Origin: Acanthopleura granulata
Taxonomy: Eukaryota > Mollusca > Polyplacophora > Chitonida > Chitonidae
NCBI GenBank assembly: GCA_016165875.1
Contig: JABBOT010000015.1
Span: forward strand, 1 to 64,000
Direction of reading: 5' to 3'
Length of the DNA stretch: 64,000 bases
In this document: positions 48,370 to 61,500 of the stretch, piece by piece
Layout of the letters: each line of letters starts with the position of its first letter
Numbering within the stretch: position 1 is the stretch's first letter
The notes under the pieces: model-generated
Seen by the model: the letters and a program-made list of their open reading frames with translations, nothing else
What the model was told of the DNA's origin: nothing
Databases searched by the model: none
Program-made: the position numbers and the translations under genes

Positions 48370-49579
48370 GTATATAAGATAGGCGATAAGTCAGATGTTA
48401 TGACTTTGTTTTCTTCACTAATAGCCTGGTCATGCCCCCCCCCTGCCCCCCACATTGTTTCACGGCGTTGACAGTTGATAAATCCAGATTGGAAACACAA
48501 AGCCTATGAAGTAAGGGAAATGACAAAACCGATGTAGTCATAAAGACATTACGACGAGAGCGGCTTGTGTTCAGCCAGCACAGCCAACAGAACCAGTATC
48601 GGTCAACTTTCGTGTTGATAGGAAGCCGGAAAATGTATACCAGAACACCTGACAAGAGCACCGCGGACAAAACGCCCGCCTGGTAATATTCCCGCCGGAC
48701 AAAAGCCTGTCCGTCCACTGACACTTACCATTTATAGTCCCAATTTAAAGGCACAGTTGCATCTTGTTATGCTTTAGAAAGATTCAACTTCTACATGAAA
48801 GCTGAACCTAAAGGATAATTCAGGGAAGTCTAACACGAACTTTAAATATCGGTATAGGATCTTTGTTAGTTCAAATAATAGGCCTACCACATTGCATTTG
48901 GACAGTAATTTTTACAAGAAGCTCTAAAAATGTCTCACCTTATATTCACTAATGCAAAAGTTTTCACAGATTTTGAAAGTACTTCTGAAATCACCAGCAT
49001 TCCCGAAGGATAAAGTTAGGACGACCATATTAATATAACATTAGTTACATAAGTCTCAGAATCCAGGTGACAATTACGGCGGCTTGCAGATCTCGGTTAG
49101 CTGTTAGTGCCATACCATCTTTGGTTTCACTTTTCGTCTTCCACTGATACACATATGTGACGTGTGTGAGGTATGTGGAAGTAAGTCACGTGACGAAAAT
49201 ATCTTCGTTCTGGTTTCCTCCACCGGTGTAAAACTGACTGTCATATTCAGTGTGTTTTATTTGACCCTGCTAAGATGGAATGTATGTTGACTGCACACAT
49301 TCGATCCCGTGGAAATTAGCAACAGATTTCTCTGTTTGTTCTTCTATGCGTTCTACTGAAAATTAAATACACGACAGCCATGATCATGGTTGACAAACGT
49401 CGCCAAGTTGATGTCAAATAGGCCTATATCATAGTTCCTTCACCAATACTTCACAACTCAAGATATCAGTAAAGATGGTGGACAGAAGAACAAAACTGTT
49501 CGATGTGATGCCTGGTTGGCCGAGTTGCAGTTTGTAAGTCCACCATTTTGGTTAGATCGCACGCAATGAGCTCTTGGAT

Positions 49580-49830
49580 AAATGGTATAGCCATCTTTAA
49601 TGATATCATGAATTGAATTCAAGATATTAAGAATTGAATTCATGAGATAATTAACAACACTAATGATATTTTTAATTTGACTAAAACATCAAAAAATGGT
49701 CAGTATTCCAGATATCATTAAATGAATTGATGATATCTTAAATTCAATTCGCCATATCATGACTCCATTTCTTGATTTATTACATAACTTCATGACATCT
49801 TAAATTATTTTAAGATATCACAAAAACTGG
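49580..49830. repeat. A/T-rich block of imperfect inverted repeats
   Basis: GATATCATGAATTGAATTCA, then AAGATATTAAGAATTGAATT, then GATATCTTAAATTCAATTCG and TTAAGATATC. Words and their reverse complements alternate, so the strand could fold extensively. It resembles the inside of a palindromic MITE, but no terminal repeats or target duplication were established. Confidence 0.5.
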
Positions 49831-50448
49831 AATAAAAAGTAAAACGGCTAATCATACGGTAGACCTACATACGCTACCCAAGTTCCTGTATATCAGCTTG
49901 TAGCTTGGAAAACTACTAGAGCGTAAGTGACCTGGGTCGAGGGAACTGAGTTCGAATCTGTTTCTTTGATTCCTCCTGGTCACACAAAATCAGTTTATAA
50001 TGTTAGCCTGACATACAAGGCATTCATCATGTCTAGATACCGTAATCATGCAGTGTTCTAGCCTTGATTTCAGTTTTTCCCCATGAAGTGGGACTGTGAA
50101 TAAACAAACTATCCTCTTGTGATTAATTTGGCTACAGTTTTATTTCCAGATAAGAAAAAATTAAATTGAGGATTATGGTAGGTTCATAGGCATAGAACAG
50201 GTTCGACAAAACCAATAGCTGTCAGGAGTACGTAACCGTTTGGCTTTTTAGTGAATGTACCAGTCTATTGAGATTATAAAACGATCCACTTTATATCTGG
50301 ATCGGTTAAAAAGTTGTCTCCCTACTGACAGTGCTTTCATTCAATCAAACACTCTTTAATTCTTTTAATATGCGAATCAATGCAGTATGCACAATTATCC
50401 CTTCACGATATGATAACATTTTTGTCGAAATGTTAGAGGCTATTCAAG

Positions 50449-53400
50449 ATGGCTGCGCCCACGATCAAGGTGATGGAGAATGATACTCAGGTTGCAAACG
50501 AAGTGTGCGCGTTTATAATCGAAAAAGCAAACAATGCTGTTAAACAGAAGGGGTTATTCACCATTGGACTTTCAGGTGAGACGGGTGTCAACAAAAGATA
50601 TTTCGTGTTTTTGCTCTCGGTGCCTGACTTCCTGGTTGGCATGTGCTATGATGTTGCCTTATTGGGCCTAGGTCGACTTGGGCACGTTGAGTAACCTAAT
50701 GCCCGACTCCCAACTTTACACCAGCTATCCCTGTCATTTTGAGATCGTGCTGTGTCAGATATGTGATGCTCTTGAACGCTAAGTCAATCTTGCTTCGGAT
50801 GTCACCATTTTCAATGGCAGGGATTTGACTAATGATGTCGCGCTAGACACAAGAAGTATAGAAGTTATCTCCCCTCAACAGTAGTGCCAGTAGTTCCCTG
50901 CGCAGTATCCCGTGGATAGGTAAAGCGTTTTGTGATGTGGTGAGCAGCTGTAGATTTAAAAGCAAAACAAGAAAACTTTCTCAATTTTCTACATTGCTGT
51001 ATTCCTGTGTAGTTTCAAACTTTCCAACATTTTCATATTTCATGTTGCTGCAGTTTTGAAAGTTATTTGCCTGCCATTGTGAACCCTCACTTCTTTCTTG
51101 TATTGTATGACAGTTGCCTTAAACTGGGCATGTATTCACCACAGTACACCATGGGCACATTTTGAAAAAAGATTAACTCACAGTAGTGGTCCACTGTTTG
51201 TAGATGACATGGTATTTTAGTGAGGCAGCACTGTGATTTTCTCTGGGACTGTCTCTTGTCTCCTCTGTACATAATTATCCAGTTAATAGCTCGATGAACT
51301 GTGTAACATTTATTCTGCTAAAATCCTTATTGGGACTGGTACTCTTAAATGATAATGCATGTTTTCATTTTCACGTTTGTAAACATATACATGTATGTAT
51401 GCTTGGGTTTTACGTTATATTCAACAATTTTTCAGTCAAATGATGACGAGGACCTTAGAATGTATATATACTGTGTCTTCTTGTGGCAGGACGAGTCCGT
51501 ACTGCTGAAGTTCTGCTGCCACTAAATCATCATGCAGAACACACCAGACATGACACCCAACCCGTTCACATTATACTGACACTGGACATCCAGTCCTGTT
51601 TCCTTCATCTAACCTATCGGTACTGAGCACCACACCAAGTGAGGCAGCAGCAAGTACAATTTTTAAAGTGTTTGGTATGACCCTGAGCCAGGTTTGACCC
51701 CAAATCTTCCAAGGCAGATGCTCTAACCAACAGGTCACCGAGGTGGTTGTGCTTGTAAATGAAGTGTATGTGTCTTTATGCACACTCAGTCTGTCCAAAC
51801 TACCAGATATGCCTGGAACCAGATGGCTGTCAGTGTATGTTAAAGTCAAGGATATGTGATATGAGATCTGTTACATTGCATGTATAGTACTTGTAGAATA
51901 CTATAAAACTTTACATAGTGTTTCAACTTGTTTTCTCTGTTTACAGGTGGCAGTGTGTCCAAATTTCTGAGCATGGGCCTGCCGAAGTTAGAAACAGACT
52001 GGTCAAAATGGAGAGTGTTTTTCTGTGATGAGAGGCATGTACCTCCTACAGACCCGGAGTGTACATACCAAATCTATGTGGACAATTTGCTGTCTAAGGT
52101 GCCACTGAAGAAAGAACATGTCTACCCTATAGACTGGACTGTGTCAGGTAATTTAGCACCCCCAAGGCCATCAAAGGCAATAATTTGGATATATCAGTAA
52201 TTAATTGGATATACATGTAGTAATAAATGTTTTTCGTGTAATAATAAGTATTTTTACATGTAGCAAGACTATACTTTTATCACGTTGGTTGGAGTGTCGA
52301 TCTGGAATGAATCCGATGTGGATTACATACTTTGGCACGTGTATAAACTTTTAGTAATTTACAGTGTTCTAACATGACTACACTCACAGACTTAACAAAA
52401 CTAAAGGTGTGATACGAAGATGTGTGAATCCTGAGTGATCTGCTCAGGAATGCTGGACAGCCTCGCATGTAAATCTGTAATGTCTTCTGGATATTACAGT
52501 GGAAGAAGCAGCTATAGATTACAGGAAGAAGTTACGTGAGGTCTTCCCTGAGTCTGATCTGCCCCGCTTTGATGTTCTGGTGTTAGGCATGGGACCAGAT
52601 GGACACACATGTTCCTTGTTTCCAGGACACAGGCTGTTACAGGTGAGTATGGGATTAGCAGGGGAGGGACCAGATGGACACACATGTTCCTTGTTTCCAG
52701 GACACAGGCTGTTACAGGTGAGTATGGGATTAGCCGGGGAGGGACCAGATGGGCACATATGTTCCTTGTTTGCAGGACACAAACTGTTACAGATGAGTAT
52801 GGGTTTAGCAGGGGAGGGAAGAGACACGCACACGTGGTCCTTGTTTGCAGAACACAAACTGTTACAGGTGAGTATGGGATTAGCAGGGGAGGGACCAGAT
52901 GGGCACACATGTTCCTTGTTTGCAGGACACAAACTGTTACATGGGAGAATGTGGTTAACAGGTGAGCATGCATCCAGACTGACAAATGGGGTACTTGTTT
53001 TCCTTGTAAGTTACAGGCTGACACTTCATGCATCCAGACTGACAAATGTGATACTTGTTTTCCTTGTAAGTTACAGGCTGACACTTCATGCATCCAGACT
53101 GACAAATGTGATACTTGTTTTCCTTGTAAGTTACAGGCTGACACTTCATGCATCCAGACTGACAAATGTGATACTTGTTTTCGGGATACATTTTGTTGCA
53201 GATAAGGGTTGTAGATGGGGGACACCACAAGCATAACAAGCCAAAAACTCTTAAACTGAGTCCATGGGAAGGAATTGTCATGAGACTCAGCTAGTTGTGT
53301 GGAGTCCCAGTCTCCCGGATTCAAAACTGATGACTGGGGTACAACAGCTGTTGACGGGTGTGTTTCTTGTGCATACAAGAGCATACAGGACCCGACGCAG

Positions 53401-54339
53401 AGGTCGAGTTGAGTTGAGTTGGGTCTTAAGCTCTGCGTAAGATTTGTAGGACATAGGAGCAAATGCACACACATTGTTTGCAAGACAGTCTTACTAAAAG
53501 AGAGGTGTGGGTTTGCATAACTGAACCCTAGTCAAATGCTTTCGCGAAACGTGGTAAGGAATCAACTGAAAGGATTATTTTAATAATTTCTGTAACAAAC
53601 ATTGCGATTGGTTGATACAGGTGACGGATGTGATTGCAGCCGCTATCAGTGACTCTCCCAAACCTCCGCTGGCACGAGTGACCTTGACCTATCCAGTGCT
53701 AAATAACGCAGCCTGCGCCATGTTTGTGTCCTGTGGAGCCAGTAAGGCCGAAATTCTAAAGGTAACGTCTAAGCTTTATTTATTTGAGATTTCTTAATAT
53801 GATATGTACCACACATTTATCCACAGAACAGTAGTCCTTACACAGGCACAAATGTATAGCGTGGTTGTGTTTACAGTAGTACAAGCAGGTATTCTGATTT
53901 AGGATACTGTATTTACTTAGTTGACACCATTGCTCAGATGGTGTTGTAGTATGATGGACTTTCATAAATGGTTATCATCTGTTCTAGTTTTAGTGGGTGT
54001 TCTCTAATTTACATGTAAATTCTTTGATGAAGATTTTTGTACCTTTCTTTTGAAATCACACTGATGTGACAGTGGTATAATTTCAAAATAACTGAATGGA
54101 TGGAATATATGAGCACTGTAGTTAATTCATTCATTGCATATTCCTTATTATTCTAAATCTTTGCAGAAGAGAATTTCAAATACACTGTACATAAATTATT
54201 GACTGATATATTGTTGTAGAGAGTGTTAGAGGGGAATGAAGCAGAGCCACTTCCTGCTGCCAGGGTGCGGCCAACCAATGGGGATCTTGTTTGGTTCCTG
54301 GACGCTCCTGCCGCAAAGCTTTTGAAAGTAGCAGTCTGA
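50449..54339 (+). CDS. PGLS: 6-phosphogluconolactonase, complete, five exons
   Basis: Hydrolyses 6-phosphoglucono-1,5-lactone to 6-phosphogluconate, the second step of the oxidative pentose phosphate pathway, in the cytosol. Exons 50449-50575, 51947-52147, 52500-52642, 53621-53761, 54220-54339; all GT-AG and in frame, 732 nt or 243 residues (vertebrate forms about 258). Family motifs: [50 protein letters not shown] (active-site loop) and the C-terminal [16 protein letters not shown]. The start [12 protein letters not shown] fits the family and is the first ATG of the frame. Intron 3 begins with a tandem array of the exon 3 end. A variant poly(A) signal ATTAAA is at 54612-54617. Confidence 0.95.
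51486..51755 (-). mobile_element. SINE family B, reversed, in PGLS intron 1
   Basis: Minus-strand reading: CCTGTTGGTTAGAGCATCTG, GGGGTCAAACCTGGCTCAGG, then ACCAAACACTTTAAAAATTG and TTGGGTGTCATGTCTGGTGT, all matching the copies at 4633 and 56264. Confidence 0.72.
52591..52945. repeat. 75-bp repeat made of PGLS exon 3 coding sequence plus its splice donor, five copies
   Basis: Unit = the last ~52 nt of exon 3 ([17 protein letters not shown]) plus GTGAGTATGGGATTAGCAGG and GGAG. Starts at 52591 (exonic), 52666, 52741, 52816 and 52891. The donor CAGGTGAGTATGG is kept in most copies. 75 is a multiple of three and the PGLS frame stays open through the whole array, so intron retention or use of a later donor would insert in-frame 25-residue repeats of the active-site loop. 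Confidence 0.95.
52965..53190. repeat. 60-bp minisatellite in PGLS intron 3, about four copies
   Basis: Unit CATGCATCCAGACTGACAAA / TGTGATACTTGTTTTCCTTG / TAAGTTACAGGCTGACACTT, nearly perfect, directly following the exon-derived 75-bp array. Confidence 0.95.
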
Positions 54340-55884
54340 TTGGCTATTCCACAGCAACTTGTTCCTGCAACTTAATGATAAAGCTAATCCACCTCAAACA
54401 TGTCAAAAGGGCTCAAAGACTGCAAGAGATTTTGTTTCATTATGGCGCTTGTTGCGGAATGATGTAATTCCTCAACCTTTTTGCATGTTTGCAAAGTGTT
54501 TATTTAAGCATTTTCTGAAGGGATTATTCTGTGTTAGCTGATAAAATTATACTTTTTGTGAAGCCCTGAAACTGGGCCGTTCAACCAATGTAGTTTTGGT
54601 ACTAAAATCAAATTAAAACTGTGCATAAATTACACTGAAAGTTGCTCTCTCAGAAGTGAAAAGCTTGGGGGAATGAGGGTAGCAACATTTTCATTCTTCA
54701 TGTGTAAGCAGGTAATGCTGATTAGGTGAAACCAAACATGTCGTCATGTGTACAGTCCTGTAGTACTGATTGCACAGTGGCAAGCCTGCACATTGGTGCA
54801 TCTCTCAGTTGGAATGGACCATTGGATGTGCAAGTACTTATGTCCACCAGGAAGTGTTGTGGGCTGATTATTGGGAATTCTAGTTTGCCTCCAGGGTAGG
54901 AGTAATTGTAATAGCATTGTATTTTTGGCGTATTATGTGAAACTATGAATTAATAATGTAGAGATAACTGAACCTGAAACCGAATCACAGCGATTGTTGT
55001 GAGGCCTTGCTCTGAGGAATAGCCAGGTTATTAGGTTATGGGCATGCCCTGAGCTGGCTGTGCCCAGATGGGATTTTAAGAAAAAAATAAGTGGTTTATG
55101 AAATTAAACAAGTAAGTATTGGAATATTGTTTCAGTTGTCCAGTATGATAACACTGGTTTAGGTCAGAATTTTCTATAGCTTGTCAGTAAACAAAAAGCC
55201 TCAGGAAAATGCCCATTTTATTCTGTGTTGTTATTCTGAACCGCTGATTCTGCAGGGAAAAGGAAACAGAACAGCCAGTCTTGTTTTCTTCATCATGACC
55301 ACTCTGATCTGGCCAATACAAACCTTACCATGTAAACCAAGGTAGCAGGCTAGTGACTGGACTTATTCTTTGTAACAGTATGTTGGTGCTATAAATTATA
55401 GAAGTGTGTCACTGTTTGTACTCAACAGGCAACCACAGGGCAAGCCTAAAGTAGTTCCCCTTATATTTATATGGCAAAGAGGTCTAATAAGTTCATTTAA
55501 TGTAGGGAGACAGATTTCATATCATCTAAAATACGTAATAGTTTCTATTTTGTAAGATGTTTTATTTTTACAACAATGCCTGTAGGTTTATACCAATAAG
55601 GTTTTGTTACTATTAAGATATCTGATCAGCTGTTGATCCTATTGACCAAGCAGGCTCATTATTTGTTGGTATTTACCAGTGCCCATTGACCATCACAGTG
55701 TTCTCTCAAATGCAGTTGTAATAATTTTGTTTATGGTTTACGTCTGAGATAAAGAAGAAATGAAAGGATTTACATGTCATAATTATTAAAAGGTTATTTG
55801 CTTCAGATATTATAATATTCATGTAGTTACAAATATATCTGCTGCATACACGTATTTGTCTTTATTTGATTATAATTGTGTTTA
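54340..55884. other. PGLS 3' region
   Basis: A/T-rich, no convincing ORF or repeat family. Probably 3' UTR near its start, then intergenic. Confidence 0.35.
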
Positions 55885-56035
55885 TTGATTTATTTATACG
55901 ATTGGTTTTTTACGCCACACTCAAGAATGTTTCACTAATACGACAGTGGCTAGCATTATGGTGGGAGGAAACCGTGCAGAGCCAGGGGGAAACCCACGAC
56001 CATCCACATCTTGCTGTTAGGCCTTCTCACGTACG
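55885..56035 (-). mobile_element. SINE family A, truncated copy
   Basis: Minus-strand reading contains GTGGGTTTCCCCCTGGCTCT and ends TGAAACATTCTTGAGTGTGG, then CGTAAAAAACCAATC. The head is missing. Confidence 0.72.
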
Positions 56036-56081
56036 TTTTAAATTTGTGAGTTAAAAGGGAAAATATTCATCTAGTTTATTG

Positions 56082-56690
56082 ACAGATCGTTATACGTGTA
56101 TAGATGTACAGATTGTTATACATTTATAATAGTACAGATGGTTGTACAGTATAGATATCTGTATGGTTGTACATGTACAGATGTACGGATGGTTGGGTAT
56201 GTATAGATGTACAGATGGTTGTGCATGTATAGTATGGATGGTTGTGCATGTCTAGCGCATGCCCGGATAGCGCAGTTGGTAGAACGTCCACTTTCGGACG
56301 GGGAGATCTGGATTCAAACCTGGGTCGGGTTATACCAAAGACTTTAAAAAATGGTACATTCTCCAACCAGCAATAAGAGGATAGTGGGTGGACTGCTCGG
56401 CCCGGTGTCAGTAGAATGTGACTGGGTGAGGGGGATTGTTGGGTGTCTTCGGCAAGTCGTCTCAGCACCAGGTAAAAAATACGGTGGAAATCCGTCCTGC
56501 ACCAGGAGACACTGCCTTCATATAAGTGAAATATTCTTGAGTAGGGGTTAAACAATAAGCATTCATTCATGAACGGGTGGTTGCACATGTATAGATGAAC
56601 GGCTGGTTGCACAAGTATAGTGTACTGATGGTTATACGTGTATAGATTTACAGGTGGTTATACATGTATAGATGTGCGGATGGTTGCTGT
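56082..56690. repeat. Degenerate minisatellite of about 20-26 bp interrupted by a SINE
   Basis: TATAGATGTACAGATGGTTG words repeat at 56082-56262 and resume at 56572-56690 (GTATAGATGTGCGGATGGTT). The SINE at 56264-56571 splits the array. Confidence 0.82.
56264..56571 (+). mobile_element. SINE family B with the clearest tRNA-like head
   Basis: GCCCGGATAGCGCAGTTGGT followed by AGAACG has an A box, and GGATTCAAACCTGGGTCGGG has a B box. The acceptor ends pair poorly and the body continues well past a tRNA (ACCAAAGACTTTAAAAAATG, GGTGTCTTCGGCAAG), ending GTGAAATATTCTTGAGTAGG, the same tail as family A. It is therefore a SINE, not a tRNA gene. Confidence 0.82.
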
Positions 56691-56879
56691 ATGTTGAATC
56701 TGTATACATGAATGCAAGTTTACGTTTTATGAATAAAACATTTGGCCATTTACGATCCAGTGTACAGTCCTCTGTCTCTGTTATACTCGTCAAGTTAATC
56801 ATGTTGATTGAGCTGTCAGTAGTCTTCATTAGGCATGAGGCCTTAATTACACCCTGCATATCTTTGACGCTAATAGTAA

Positions 56880-57235
56880 AAGTACAGGGTCAAGCCACAC
56901 AGGCGCACAGGTGAAGCCACAGAGACGCAAAAGGTCAGGCCACACACACGCGCAGAGTCTAGCCCAAGAGATGTGCAGGGTTAAGCGACGGAGACGTGAA
57001 GGATCAAGTCAGAGAGACACGCAGGGTCAACCCACAAGAGACGCGCAGGGTCAAGCCACAGACACGCAAAAACGCGTAGGGTCAAGCCACAGTGACGCGC
57101 AGGGTTTTGCCACAGAGACGCAGAGATGCACAGGGTCTAGCCATAAAGACAGGCAGGATCAAGCCACAGAGACGCACAGGGTAGAATCACAAAGACGTGA
57201 AGGATCGAACCACAGAGGCATGCAGCGTCTAACAC
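56880..57235. repeat. Degenerate minisatellite of about 24 bp
   Basis: CAGGGTCAAGCCACAGAGAC plus GCG recurs about 14 times with many changes. The Arg/Gln/Thr-rich 172-codon ORF at 56911-57429 is explained by it. Confidence 0.82.
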
Positions 57236-57434
57236 TATCATTTGGAATATCACTAGAAATTCCCGTGTCTCCTTCACCATGGCCTTTTTGTGCAAAAGAA
57301 GATAGTTCGAATCCAGCTCTCTCTTACATCATTTTACCCAGGAATTTAAAAACGAAGGACCGAGTTGTTTGCACTTCTTATTTTGTGACACAAAGTTACG
57401 TGTTCTCTCTGTCTTATTTTACCTTTTAATTTTC

Positions 57435-57545
57435 GGTGTTGACACTGTGAGTTCAATACCAGCTCATGCTGGCTTCCTCACCGGTCCATGGAGGGAAGTT
57501 CTTCCAGCAACATGCGGATGGCCCGGTTACATCTCACCATAACTA
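57435..57545 (+). mobile_element. SINE family A internal fragment
   Basis: GTGAGTTCAATACCAGCTCA, TGCTGGCTTCCTCACCGG and CCAGCAACATGCGGATGG match the middle of the copy at 22208-22471. Both ends are missing. Confidence 0.65.
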
Positions 57546-58583
57546 CTAGGTAGCCTGAGGCCAATGATACCTACTGTTCCCTTCGGCGGCTCCAACAAAA
57601 TTGCCCACATGATACCAACTGACTAATATTTAAAAGGCCTTAATTCTTTAGAGGTGTTCTCATTTTAAGAACAAACTTAAGAACCTACTTATGTGTCTGC
57701 CATGTTTTAACACGGAGACAATGATTAGCACACAAGGAGAACTGTGTACGAGCCTCTACATGCTACATAGTGTGGTTTGTACCACAGATGTTCTCCGTTA
57801 TAAGGACGAAGCAATTAACATTAGGTTAGAGCGAGACAGCCCGTGAGCTACGGCTATTTAAAGTGTGATATTCCGGTGAAAATTATTCTGTGGATGAACC
57901 TGTAATTTAGCTTTACGGATTTTACAATCTAATACATGAAAGTTTTATTGTAAAGTTCAAAGCAATCAAACGCAATATCTTCACACGTTTTGCGTCACCC
58001 ATTTGTTAACTTACAATTATTTTGTCCTCCTTTCAGTTACTGTTTTCCGGGTGATTAACAGATAACGATTCGCTTGTGAAATGATGTATTTGTATGACTG
58101 ACATAACTGGAAAGTGACTACATGTGAATATCTTGCCGAAGGTCAGTGGTTTATTACATGCCCTCCGGTTTACTCCACTTATCAAGCTGACCGCTATCGT
58201 GTAAGTGAAAAACTCATTAGCATGGCGTTGAGCAACTCCTAATTAATTGTCTCTTGGCGATAGTCCACGAATCCACGCTTCTTATGTAAAGTCAGAGATT
58301 ACATATAGTCTACAGCAAAGCTGCTTAGCTGCGGTTTCTTATAGTTCTGTGCTACATATAAACACGTACAATCTTAGAGGGACGACTTCTACCTCCAGTC
58401 AACATATCCATGTGCTCCCTTTCCCATAGTTTCGCCTGTCGTCACTCTGGGGATATCTTTGCTATCAACATGTCACCAATTCTCGGCGACACTCCCTCAT
58501 CTCCATGACCTTCAACAGTAACCAGTCATATCGTTGTCTTGGAATCCTCCGCCATTTCCAAGCTGAACTCCCACACAGGCGGC

Positions 58584-61500
58584 ATGTGGCAGACTTTACT
58601 CTGGCTGTCGTGTAAGTTGTCCTTACTATATAGCATTTGTCCGCGTTGTTGTCTTGGTATGTATTAAGTGGATGAGTCTATGTTGTGGCGCTGTTCCATT
58701 TACTGAAAATGGAGGGCACCACTCGGTTTGCTTAGGTACATGTAGTTGTCTGTCGGTGCCGCTCTACCTGTATGCGCAGTTGTAGTCAAACTAGTCTTTC
58801 AAATAATAAGCCGATATGTTAGGTGTATTTGTCCAAAACAGCCATGTGCAGAGGGTTTGTGCCCACTTGCGCGCAGGCTTCTTATCGTTCAGACCACGCA
58901 ACTATCATGGTAGCCAGCGCTGTGGGTGTGGTAGCTATCTGCTCATAACGTTAAAAGGGATTCGTGCAAGTGAGCCCTAGTCTCATTTTTTATCTTTTGT
59001 TTTGGCCAATCGTGTTGCCTCAGTCTTCCTGACGATTGGTCGAATCGGCAGTTTCCTGCCTGGAGTATTTAGGCCCAGCCCATTTTATTTTAACTGGCAT
59101 TGGGAGCTCAGGCTCATAGGCGATGGCCCCTGACACAATGGCTGCTCCCACAACGTTCCAAATCATAAAATTTGTAAATGTTAATCTCGCTTCTGATATT
59201 GATTTGTTTTTTACATTGCCTTTATCTCTTGCAAAGGAATATTTTCGCTTCAGGCGTAGTTATCATTGTTTTCTTCTTTAAGCCAGGAAGTCATTCAGTT
59301 ACGTGGTATTATATTCTTCGGGCTCTGCCAGATTTACTAAAAAGATTAACTTGGCCATAAATCTCCCGGAATCGGACTTTAAACTTCGTTACATCAAATA
59401 AGAAATACGTAAACATTGTGTGCTTGAGTCGCTGATATTTGGTAACCTAAATGTGTACGCCGGATGGACAGGTGGTGGTGCGAAATGCATTCGAGATCAA
59501 GAATACGGGAAATCCCCTCATATATCTATAAATTAGAAACCAACCATGGTAGTATGAGCAGTATGGGGAACGTATAACTCCTGTGAAATGACCACCAGTG
59601 TATTTTATGTGCAACGTTTGAAATTGTTTGGCGTGAGACCCATTTTCCCAGGCCTTGGTGCCATAGACTCGTGTATAGACATCTTTGGTCGTCGTTATTA
59701 GAGTATCCTTCGAGCTTACAAAAGAACTTGTCTCAGCAGTGAGGCAGTTTTTCTAGCGGGTTCTAACCGTATTAACCATGTTCTCGTCTAATACATGAGT
59801 ATTGCGTATCCGGTGTGCCTAGAAAGGCAAGTCAACTACTAAGATCCGAGGTGCTTTGGACCGGAGAGGTTTTCCTATTCACTGTTCACGCGTGCATTGT
59901 TTCGTACATTCAGTCTCAGCGTCCAACAAGTCACAGCCTGAATCGATAAAATCAAGGAACAGGGTTTCTATCGTAACTTTCCTAGGTATTTGAAACTTCG
60001 CCCGACTTGAAGCTACAGCTGATCGGGAATCGAACACGAAGCCTTACTGGTGAATCGTTATTTGATGACGAGTTCGGCTTGTGAGAGACCCTTGGACCAT
60101 TTGCCAGTGTTAGAACTAAGAACATATACCAAATATATTCTCATTATATAACGCTATTCTTCCACTATCTGTTGCAGTGATTGGTCTACTGGGCATAAGT
60201 CAAGGTAAGCTTTGTAACTTATAAGGAAACCTAGCCAACATATCTTGTCAGCTTTCGTAGTCGTGATGACCACTCAAAAATTGTTTACTTGTCTGACAGT
60301 TTTATTGGTGGAGTAAACTGGAGTGCCCTGAATGACTCGGCCATCTTCATCAGGTACCTGACAAACCTTTTCATCCGTTTGAAGAAAACATAAACCCTCC
60401 AAGCATTAATTCATGATATCTTTATGTAATGCTCGCGAGTATCGCGAGAAAGACTTGTAGAATGAAATATGCAGAAAAAATACAGAATTTGATCTTTTTC
60501 TTTGCCCGTTCTTCAAGTGGTGTCGTTTCGGACACTTTCTCACCTTATGACCGCAATGCAGCCAAGCTAATATTTAATCACGTGACATGCTGTAACTATA
60601 TTAAATATCACACTTCTGCGGTAAGCAACGTCAAGTTTACGGAACACTCTCCGGCGACTAGTACAGACTCAAATTCAATTGACCACCATTGCTGTTTTTG
60701 TTCTCTGATCATCCTACCGTATGTTAGTATAGGAGCCCACTTTCTGACAGTGGACAAAAACTCCAAGAGGTTCAAACACAATGGCCAGACAATCTTTTTG
60801 GCGGGTATGAATCAAGCGTGGAATGACTACGCTAAAGATTTCGGCAACAATCTTTACGCCAAAAACAAGGCGGATCTGGAGAGGTACCTGAAGGCTATCC
60901 ATGACGCGGGGGGCAATTCCGTGCGTAAGTATACCCCCTGTGAACCGCTCCAACCATTGTTTAGGCGGAAAACGTCTGCTTCACCATTGCTATATTTCGG
61001 CCACATGAAACAGAAACCAGCTATGGCAGACGCTACACCAACGCCGAGGCAAAAATATTCCCATTCCTGTTCTCGCCACATTTAGCGCTATAACCGTAAT
61101 ACGTGGAATTTCAAGCCTTTTGAAGTCTTAGGCCGTGTCCACCCTGAAATTAATAAGTATTGTCCCGCTTCCTTTATTTGTCATATTTTTCACCGTGGAC
61201 ATCCCCCGTGTACAAGTAACCCTGGGCCTCATAAACTGAGGTTCGTCTTTACGTCTGACCTTATGTCAGACTGTGATGTCTAGAATATCACACAGTGATT
61301 TCTCACCATGGACATCCGCTGTCTACAAGTAACCCTGGACCACATAAACTGAGGATCATCTTTACGTGTGATCGTATGTCACACTATGATATCCAGAGAT
61401 ATCACCATGGACATCCGTTTAAAGGTAACCATGGACCTCATCAACTGGGATAATTTTACGCCTGACCTTATGTCAGACTGTGATATCCAGAATAAAACAC

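Larger units (their letters stand above)
48026..50448. other. Head-to-head intergenic region between CDC73 and PGLS
   Basis: 2.4 kb that should hold both promoters. Contains a TA/CA microsatellite at 48287-48363, C-rich tract near 48438 and the inverted-repeat block at 49580-49830. No clear TATA or CpG-rich core was picked out by eye. Confidence 0.4.

Noticed and set aside
52512..53483. 323-codon minus-strand ORF overlapping PGLS
   Set aside because: Antisense shadow of the 75-bp and 60-bp arrays; PGLS exon 3 on the plus strand explains the coding signal.
56264..56340. Possible tRNA gene
   Set aside because: A and B boxes are present but the acceptor stem pairs poorly, and the sequence continues into a SINE body shared with other copies.
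56911..57429. 172-codon Arg/Gln-rich ORF
   Set aside because: Most of it spans a degenerate 24-bp repeat, and no start context, exon signals or family match support it.
60429..60732. N-terminal extension of the GH5 protein by an in-frame ATG
   Set aside because: The upstream stretch is not family-like; a TATAG acceptor at 60732 and a two-exon signal peptide give a much better N-terminus.
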